Made by a program: the position numbers and the translations under genes
Shown: positions 1 to 5,943 of the stretch, piece after piece
How the letters are laid out: the number at the start of each line of letters is the position of its first letter
Position numbering within the stretch: the stretch's first letter is position 1
Assembly: GCA_002591625.1 (NCBI GenBank)
Contig: PCDB01000023.1
Location: 29,360 to 35,302, forward strand
Reading direction: 5' to 3'
DNA from: Porticoccaceae bacterium
GTDB lineage: Bacteria > Pseudomonadota > Gammaproteobacteria > Pseudomonadales > Porticoccaceae
DNA length: 5,943 bases
The notes under the pieces: model-generated
Told to the model about the DNA's origin: nothing
What the model saw: only the letters and a program-made list of their open reading frames with translations
The model's database searches: none

Positions 1-3000
1 GCATCACATCCTGCGGATTTGATAAAGACGGCTAAGAGCCTCGGTTACCAAGCTTTAGCAATTACTGATGAGTGCTCCTTAGCTGGAGTAGTTAAAGCTC
101 ATGCAGCTGCTCAAGGGTCAAACTTACATTTAATCCTTGGCAGCGAATTCAAACTCGACGGACACAGATTAATTTCTTTGGTAACGAACCAACAATCATA
201 TTCTGAATTATCTTCCCTTATTACTTTGGCACGCAGACGGAGCGAAAAAGGGGAATATCAGATAAAGTGGTCTGACATCCAACATAATCTCCATAACAGT
301 CTAGTAATCTGGCTGCCATCAAAACATCCCAGAAATGACAATCAAATCGCCACGAAACTAATTAAATGGTTCCGTGGACGTTTATGGATTGGAGTTGAGC
401 ATTTGCTCAATGGTGCTGAATCAGCAGATTATCGTTATTTGTACAATCTAGCTACTTTATGGGAAATTCCAATGGTAGCCTCCGGTGATGTTCACATGCA
501 TTGCAAGCAACGTAGGGCACTACAGGATACTTTAACTGCTATCAAATATAACTGTTCCGTTATGGAGCTAGGTCTGCGACGCTTTTCCAATGCGGAACGA
601 TATCTACGGCCCTTATCATACTTAAAAAAAATCTATCCGCCTTCATTAATCACAGAAACACTAAAAATCGCCCAACGCTGCACTTTCTGTCTTGATGAAC
701 TGCGTTATGAATATCCAAAAGAGGTCGTAGCGAAGCATCTAACTCCAACACAACAACTACAACATTTAGTAGAGATTGGGATTGAAAAACGCTGGCCTCG
801 AGGCGCAAGCTCCAAGATTCTGAAACAAATAGGGTATGAACTAAAAATCATTGCCGAACTTGGTTATGAATTTTATTTTTTAACGGTCTATGACATTGTT
901 GATTTTGCTCGCAACAATAATATTCTTTGTCAAGGCCGCGGATCTGCTGCTAACTCTATAGTTTGCTATTGTTTATTTATTACCGAAGTTTCTCCCGAAC
1001 AAGTCTCACTTTTATTTGAAAGATTTATTTCTAGAGAACGCAATGAACCTCCAGATATCGATATCGATTTTGAACACGAACGTCGTGAAGAAGTTATTCA
1101 ATATATATATAAAAAATATACTCGTGAGAGAGCTGCTTTAGCAGCTACTGTAATCACCTATAAACCACGCAGTGCAGTTCGGGATGTCGGCAAAGCTTTG
1201 GGGCTAGATCCTCTGTTTATTGAGCAACTTAGCCAATCTATGTCTTGGTGGGAGAAGAGTAAAGATCTGACTAAACGCTTTAAAGAAATAGGACTTGATC
1301 ACAATGGACGGCTATCGAACTATTTTTATAGCTTGTTACAAGAAATTATCGGCACGCCCAGACATCTTTCTCAACATGTTGGTGGTTTTATTATTACTGA
1401 TAATCCAATAAGTACACTTGTACCTGTAGAAAATGCAAGTATGCCTAATCGCACTGTAATTCAATGGGACAAAGAAGATATCGAGACACTTGGATTGTTA
1501 AAAATAGATATCTTAGGACTAGGAATGCTGACGGCTATTCGCCGCTGTTTGAATCTAGTAAATGAATGCCACAAAAATACTATACTTTCCTTAGACTCCA
1601 TACCCAAGGAAGACAAAGCAACCTATGACATGCTCTGCAATGCAGATAGCGTTGGTGTCTTCCAGGTTGAATCACGTGCGCAGATGGCTATGTTACCTCG
1701 CCTCAAGCCCCGCTGTTTTTATGACTTGGTAATCGAAATAGCCATAGTTCGACCTGGACCTATTCAAGGTGAGATGGTTCACCCTTACTTACGAAGACGA
1801 CAAGGTCTCGAAAAAATTAAATATCCAAACCCAGAGATAAAAACAGTCTTGCAACGTACGCTGGGTGTCCCAATATTTCAAGAGCAAGTTATAAAGTTAG
1901 CTATGGTAGCAGCAGGATTTTCAGGCGGAGAGGCTGATCAATTACGTCGTTCCATGGCCAGCTGGGGAAGAAATGATCGACTTTCTAACTTTGAAAAGAA
2001 ACTCGTTACAGGGATGCAAAATAGAGGTTACTCATTAGAATTTGCGCAACGCTTATTTAAACAAATTCAAGGATTTGGCGTATATGGTTTCCCTGAATCC
2101 CACTCGGCAAGCTTTGCGCTGCTGGCCTACTTTTCGGCCTGGTTAAAATGCCACCATTCAGCCGCCTTCTATTGTGCGATTCTAAATAGTCAACCCATGG
2201 GGTTTTATAGCCCCTCACAGTTAGTGCAAGATGCTTTACGCCATAATGTCCCAGTGCGACCAGTAGATGTCAATCATAGCAACTGGGATCATAGTCTAGA
2301 AGAGAACCCTGAAGATTTATCTCAGCCATCTCTGAGACTCGGTTATAGGCTAATCAAGGGAATGTCTCAGAATATCGCTCAGCGCATTATGAGCGCGCGG
2401 AAATCAACATCCTATAATATATCTTATTTTACTAGCATTAGAGATTTTTCAGAAAAAACTTCTATATCAGATGGTTTCCTAACGCTACTAAGTTCCTGCG
2501 GGGCTTTTGATTCACTATCCGAACATCGCCGTGAAGCATATTGGAAAGCGCTTGAAACGACCAACCAATATCCGATACTGAATGCCATAAACAGGATGTC
2601 GCCCGGAAGTTTACAGCAGGATACCAATCCACTATCTAGCAATTATCCTGAGAAGCAGCTTTTACCGCCTGATGAAATAGAAAACTTATATGCTGACTAC
2701 AACAGTATGGGGTTGTCATTGGGGCGACATCCCATAAGCATATTAAGAGAAAAATTCTCAATCCTGAGGAAATGCTATCGCCACATTGAACTCTCGAAAC
2801 TAGGAAATCGAAGCTGGGTAAGTATTATTGGGATCGTAACTGGGCGGCAACGTCCTGGGACCAAATCCGGCGTTATATTTCTTACCCTAGAAGATGAAAC
2901 TGGCAATAGTAATATTATAATCTGGAAAAACGTGCAGAAAGAATACCGCCAGGCACTCTTAAAAGCACAATTACTAATGGTAAAAGGTACCATCGAGTGT

Positions 3001-3093
3001 GATGGTCCGGTAGTTCACATAATTGCTAAAGAATTGATTGACTGCAGCGAACTTTTGTATAGGACGAAAATACGTTCTCGAAACTTTCATTAA
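1..3093 (+). CDS. dnaE2: Error-prone DNA polymerase DnaE2 (ImuC), 5'-partial
   Basis: C-family DNA polymerase of the DnaE2/ImuC type, which performs mutagenic translesion synthesis after DNA damage, normally with ImuA and ImuB. The frame is open from base 1, where it reads ASHPADL, the end of the family's N-terminal LRGASHP motif, so the true start lies just outside the window. The TTG at 19 (residue 1 below) is not the start. Domains: PHP about 1-160 (TDEC 16-19, GSE 41-43, GDVHMH 156-161); palm with GRGSAANS 306-313, PDIDIDF 345-351 carrying catalytic D348 and D350, and the third aspartate D497 in KIDILGL; FQVES and RPGPIQGEM 578-586; FPESHSASFALLAYFSAW 691-708; helix-hairpin-helix about 810-835; OB fold about 934-1005. 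It ends in SRNFH, close to the SRDFH end I recall for the family, so the C-terminus is complete and the tau-binding region of replicative DnaE is absent. No frameshift is seen. The family assignment is strong; mutagenic activity is inferred from the family. Confidence 0.95.
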   Translation, partial: ASHPADLIKTAKSLGYQALAITDECSLAGVVKAHAAAQGSNLHLILGSEFKLDGHRLISLVTNQQSYSELSSLITLARRRSEKGEYQIKWSDIQHNLHNSLVIWLPSKHPRNDNQIATKLIKWFRGRLWIGVEHLLNGAESADYRYLYNLATLWEIPMVASGDVHMHCKQRRALQDTLTAIKYNCSVMELGLRRFSNAERYLRPLSYLKKIYPPSLITETLKIAQRCTFCLDELRYEYPKEVVAKHLTPTQQLQHLVEIGIEKRWPRGASSKILKQIGYELKIIAELGYEFYFLTVYDIVDFARNNNILCQGRGSAANSIVCYCLFITEVSPEQVSLLFERFISRERNEPPDIDIDFEHERREEVIQYIYKKYTRERAALAATVITYKPRSAVRDVGKALGLDPLFIEQLSQSMSWWEKSKDLTKRFKEIGLDHNGRLSNYFYSLLQEIIGTPRHLSQHVGGFIITDNPISTLVPVENASMPNRTVIQWDKEDIETLGLLKIDILGLGMLTAIRRCLNLVNECHKNTILSLDSIPKEDKATYDMLCNADSVGVFQVESRAQMAMLPRLKPRCFYDLVIEIAIVRPGPIQGEMVHPYLRRRQGLEKIKYPNPEIKTVLQRTLGVPIFQEQVIKLAMVAAGFSGGEADQLRRSMASWGRNDRLSNFEKKLVTGMQNRGYSLEFAQRLFKQIQGFGVYGFPESHSASFALLAYFSAWLKCHHSAAFYCAILNSQPMGFYSPSQLVQDALRHNVPVRPVDVNHSNWDHSLEENPEDLSQPSLRLGYRLIKGMSQNIAQRIMSARKSTSYNISYFTSIRDFSEKTSISDGFLTLLSSCGAFDSLSEHRREAYWKALETTNQYPILNAINRMSPGSLQQDTNPLSSNYPEKQLLPPDEIENLYADYNSMGLSLGRHPISILREKFSILRKCYRHIELSKLGNRSWVSIIGIVTGRQRPGTKSGVIFLTLEDETGNSNIIIWKNVQKEYRQALLKAQLLMVKGTIECDGPVVHIIAKELIDCSELLYRTKIRSRNFH

Positions 3094-3114
3094 ACCTACA
3101 ATTCAAATAAAAAA
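3094..3114. other. Convergent intergenic gap, dnaE2/sucD
   Basis: These 21 AT-rich bases separate the TAA stop of dnaE2 from the TAG stop of sucD on the other strand. The minus strand carries a run of six T at 3109-3114, right after the sucD stop, but no GC-rich stem precedes it, so I do not call an intrinsic terminator. No T-run following a stem is seen after dnaE2 either. Near-identical 10-base direct repeats, AACCTACAAT at 3093-3102 and AACCTGCAAT at 3120-3129, flank the gap and may be chance. Confidence 0.6.
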
Positions 3115-3987
3115 CTACCAACCTGCAATCTCTTTGAGCCCTGCTCCAATCTCTGCCAGGCTTCGAACGGTCATGACCCCAGCATCATGTAAAGCTGCAA
3201 ATTTCTCCTCGGCTGTGCCTTTACCACCGGATATGATAGCTCCTGCATGCCCCATCCGTTTTCCGGGAGGTGCTGTAATACCGGCAATATATGACACAAC
3301 AGGTTTGTCAACATTGTCTTTAATGAACACGGCAGCTTCTTCCTCAGCTGTTCCCCCAATTTCGCCGATCATCACAATGGCTTCCGTATCAGCATCTCGT
3401 TCAAACAAGGTTAAAATATCTATAAAACTAGAACCGGGAATGGGATCGCCGCCAATCCCAACGCACGTAGATTGACCGAAACCGTGATCAGTAGTCTGTT
3501 TCACAGCTTCATAAGTTAGAGTCCCTGAGCGTGACACAATCCCAGTCTTCCCTGGCAAGTGTATATTACCCGGCATTATCCCCATTTTACACTCACCGGG
3601 CGTAATAATTCCTGGACAGTTAGGTCCTATCAAACGCACCCCCAATTGGTCACATCTAACTTTACATTCCAACATATCCAGGGTCGGTATGCCTTCCGTT
3701 ATGCACACAATCAGCTCTATTCCCGCGTTTGCCGCCTCAAGAATGGAATCCTTACAATATGAGGCCGGAACGTAAATGATTGATGCCTCGGCATCGGTCT
3801 CTTTCACAGCTTCATTTACTGTATTAAATACCGGCAAGCCAAGATGAATAGTTCCCCCCTTGCCAGGTGTAACGCCCCCAACCATCCTCGTGCCATATTC
3901 AATAGCCTGCTCAGAGTGAAAGGTACCCTGGCTGCCGGTAAACCCTTGACAAATTACTTTTGTGTTTTCGTTTACAAGTATCGACAT
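3115..3987 (-). CDS. sucD: Succinyl-CoA synthetase, alpha subunit
   Basis: The alpha subunit of the cytosolic TCA-cycle enzyme that converts succinyl-CoA, phosphate and ADP or GDP to succinate, CoA and a nucleoside triphosphate. The protein has 290 residues, the usual family length, and starts MSILV as in E. coli. The N-terminal Rossmann-type CoA-binding domain holds [13 protein letters not shown] (15-27) and GGVTPGKGG (37-45). GPNCPG lies at 121-126 and SRSGTLTYE at 152-160. The phosphorylated active-site histidine is H247 in GKRMGHAGA, and E209 in MIGEIGG is the glutamate that contacts it in the E. coli enzyme (Glu208 in mature numbering). The gene follows sucC with only two bases between the sucC stop and this ATG, so the two are almost certainly cotranscribed and translationally linked. 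An AAGGGG ribosome binding site inside the end of sucC supports the start. Nothing is missing or broken. Confidence 0.98.
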   Translation of the reverse strand: MSILVNENTKVICQGFTGSQGTFHSEQAIEYGTRMVGGVTPGKGGTIHLGLPVFNTVNEAVKETDAEASIIYVPASYCKDSILEAANAGIELIVCITEGIPTLDMLECKVRCDQLGVRLIGPNCPGIITPGECKMGIMPGNIHLPGKTGIVSRSGTLTYEAVKQTTDHGFGQSTCVGIGGDPIPGSSFIDILTLFERDADTEAIVMIGEIGGTAEEEAAVFIKDNVDKPVVSYIAGITAPPGKRMGHAGAIISGGKGTAEEKFAALHDAGVMTVRSLAEIGAGLKEIAGW

Positions 3988-3989
3988 AT

Positions 3990-5156
3990 TTAGAGCCCCT
4001 TCGCTGCTTGAACTACCAGTTTTGCAGCTTCAGCCAACCCATTAGCAGCTATAATGTCAAGCCCTGACTCAGCCAACTTCTGAGAACCTAAGTCCGCATT
4101 ATTCCCTTCTAAGCGAACGACTACCGGGACTGCCACCCCAACATCTTTTACTGCTCCAATAACTCCTTCTGCAATCAAGTCACATCGCACGATACCCCCA
4201 AATATATTGATGAGCACCGCTCTAACCTTCTCATCAGATAATATTATCTTAAATGCCTCCGCAACACGTTCCTTAGTCGCGCCACCTCCGACGTCCAAAA
4301 AGTTCGCTGGAGAACCACCATTTAATTGAACAATATCCATTGTCCCCATAGCCAAACCTGCTCCATTCACCATGCATCCGATAGACCCATCCAATGCAAC
4401 ATAATTTAAGTCCCATGCGGAGGCTTGGGCTTCTCGAGGATCCTCTTGTGATGGATCGTGCATCTCTTTGAATTTGATTTGCCTGAATAAAGCATTACCA
4501 TCTACCACAACTTTCGCATCAAGACAATGCATGTTCCCATCAGTGGTGAGCACAAGTGGGTTGATTTCCAATAGTGACAAATCTTTCTCTACAAACATTT
4601 TTGCTAGGCCCATGAAGATTTTTACAAATTGTTTGATTTGCGATCCATCTAAACCCAGTTTAAAAGCAAACTCCCTGCCCTGATGAGGTTGCGCCCCCGT
4701 CATAGGATCGATCGCAGCCTTCAAAATCTTCTCTGGAGTCTCTAGGGCGACCTTCTCAATCTCCACACCCCCTTCAGTAGACGCCATAAATACGACGCGC
4801 CGAGTAGACCGATCCACGACGGCTCCCAGATAATATTCGCGAGCAATTTCTGTAACCGCCTCAACCAAAATACGACTGACCGGTTGCCCGTCTGGGCCCG
4901 TCTGATGGGTTATCATTCTTTGGCCTAGCCACTTATCAGCAAATTCCTTAATATCGCTCTTGGAGGTCGCAAGTTTAACGCCACCAGCTTTTCCTCTTCC
5001 ACCAGCATGCACTTGCACTTTAACCATCCATTGATCTCCACCGATAGCATCAGCTGCAGATATGGCCTCTTCAACGCTCTCAGCAGCGATGCCTTGTGTC
5101 ACAGGGAGACCATATTCAGCAAATAAGTTTTTCCCCTGATATTCATGGAGATTCAT
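3990..5156 (-). CDS. sucC: Succinyl-CoA synthetase, ADP/GDP-forming beta subunit
   Basis: The beta subunit of succinyl-CoA synthetase, which binds the nucleotide and completes the active site with SucD. It has 388 residues, as in E. coli, and starts MNLHEYQGK, matching the conserved N-terminus, so the ATG start is secure. The ATP-grasp domain covers about 1-240 with [11 protein letters not shown] at 51-61. The Mg-nucleotide ligands are N199 (EINPLV) and D213 (LDAK), at the same numbers as in E. coli. The C-terminal ligase/CoA domain holds [11 protein letters not shown] (264-274), DVGGGA (288-293) and [10 protein letters not shown] (317-326). Residue 20 is Thr (GLPVT), where E. coli as I recall has Pro; this lies near the nucleotide-specificity region, so ATP versus GTP preference is left open. 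The gene sits 79 bases after lpdA and two before sucD, as in the distal part of a sucAB-lpd-sucCD operon. Confidence 0.98.
   Translation of the reverse strand: MNLHEYQGKNLFAEYGLPVTQGIAAESVEEAISAADAIGGDQWMVKVQVHAGGRGKAGGVKLATSKSDIKEFADKWLGQRMITHQTGPDGQPVSRILVEAVTEIAREYYLGAVVDRSTRRVVFMASTEGGVEIEKVALETPEKILKAAIDPMTGAQPHQGREFAFKLGLDGSQIKQFVKIFMGLAKMFVEKDLSLLEINPLVLTTDGNMHCLDAKVVVDGNALFRQIKFKEMHDPSQEDPREAQASAWDLNYVALDGSIGCMVNGAGLAMGTMDIVQLNGGSPANFLDVGGGATKERVAEAFKIILSDEKVRAVLINIFGGIVRCDLIAEGVIGAVKDVGVAVPVVVRLEGNNADLGSQKLAESGLDIIAANGLAEAAKLVVQAAKGL
3996..4001 (-). promoter_or_regulatory. Ribosome binding site of sucD
   Basis: Read on the minus strand this is AAGGGG, eight bases before the sucD ATG. 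It lies within the last codons of sucC, so ribosomes finishing sucC are placed to start sucD, which suits a one-to-one subunit complex. It supports the ATG at 3985-3987 as the start. Confidence 0.7.
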
Positions 5157-5235
5157 AAGAAATTTCCCAAAAAATAAAGTAAGAGTTTGTTAACAAGCGG
5201 ATCTGCGCGAGAGCATAGGAAAAAACAACTAACTC
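5157..5235 (-). other. lpdA-sucC intergenic region
   Basis: This is a 79-base gap between co-directional genes. On the minus strand a T-rich stretch follows the lpdA stop within about ten bases, but no stable stem precedes it, so no intrinsic terminator is called. The gap holds a perfect 10-base palindrome, TTGTTAACAA, at 5187-5196, and an imperfect one centred on GATC beside it (GCGGATCTGC, 5197-5206). I see no paired -35 and -10 boxes with normal spacing. Read-through from lpdA into sucC is the simplest reading; an internal weak promoter or a transcript-processing site cannot be excluded. Confidence 0.5.
5165..5168 (-). promoter_or_regulatory. Weak ribosome binding site of sucC
   Basis: On the minus strand GGGA stands eight bases before the sucC ATG. 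It is the only purine-rich match to a Shine-Dalgarno sequence there and is weak compared with the AAGGGG ahead of sucD. The start itself is decided by the conserved MNLHEYQ protein start rather than by this site. Confidence 0.4.

Positions 5236-5943
<708 letters not shown>

Noticed and set aside
19..21. TTG as the start codon of dnaE2
   Set aside because: The frame stays open to base 1 and the six upstream codons read ASHPAD, part of a conserved N-terminal motif, so the start lies outside the window.
1057..1068. Perfect 12-base palindrome ATCGATATCGAT, as a possible regulator site
   Set aside because: It is the direct coding consequence of alternating Asp and Ile in the catalytic PDIDIDF motif.
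1098..1119. AT-rich stretch with alternating AT as a possible LexA site or promoter
   Set aside because: It lacks the CTG and CAG ends of a LexA box and sits inside conserved coding sequence just after the catalytic motif.
1131..1146. Inverted repeat with 7-base arms, AGCTGCT and AGCAGCT around a TT centre, as a possible terminator
   Set aside because: It lies inside the dnaE2 palm domain, encodes conserved RAALAA residues and is not followed by a T-run.
3038..3475. 145-codon plus-strand open frame overlapping the end of dnaE2 and antisense to sucD
   Set aside because: Most of it mirrors sucD, a gene with strong family conservation, and its translation is low-complexity with runs of Ser, Pro and Ala typical of an antisense shadow.

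Overview
The window looks like chromosomal DNA of a gammaproteobacterium or close relative with moderate-to-low GC. The evidence is the gene order lpd-sucC-sucD, which from memory follows sucA-sucB in Pseudomonas-type genomes, together with SucC and SucD proteins that align almost without gaps to those of E. coli and a DnaE2/ImuC polymerase of the proteobacterial mutagenesis cassette. I cannot name the genus from sequence alone.

Layout. Positions 1-3093, plus strand: nearly all of dnaE2 (imuC), an error-prone DNA polymerase III alpha-like protein. Only its first residues are cut off by the left edge. Positions 3094-3114: a 21-base gap between convergent genes. Positions 3115-5156, minus strand: sucD and sucC, the alpha and beta subunits of succinyl-CoA synthetase, two bases apart. 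Positions 5157-5235: a 79-base gap with no convincing terminator or promoter. Positions 5236-5943, minus strand: the C-terminal half of dihydrolipoamide dehydrogenase (lpdA, E3), cut by the right edge.

How the genes work together. The minus-strand genes look like the end of a TCA-cycle operon. E3 reoxidises the lipoyl groups of the 2-oxoglutarate dehydrogenase complex, whose product succinyl-CoA is the substrate of SucCD. The first genes of such an operon (sucA, sucB) would lie beyond the right edge. DnaE2 belongs to a separate process, SOS-type translesion synthesis, and normally works with ImuA and ImuB, whose genes would be expected to the left of the window. The two units meet tail to tail.

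I found no RNA gene, mobile element, CRISPR array or clearly new system. All four genes are recognisable, well-conserved families with their key residues intact. The points worth a second look are modest: the compact convergent junction without an intrinsic terminator, the lack of a clamp-binding motif and the degenerate PHP domain in DnaE2, its compositional contrast with the neighbouring operon, and one substitution in SucC.
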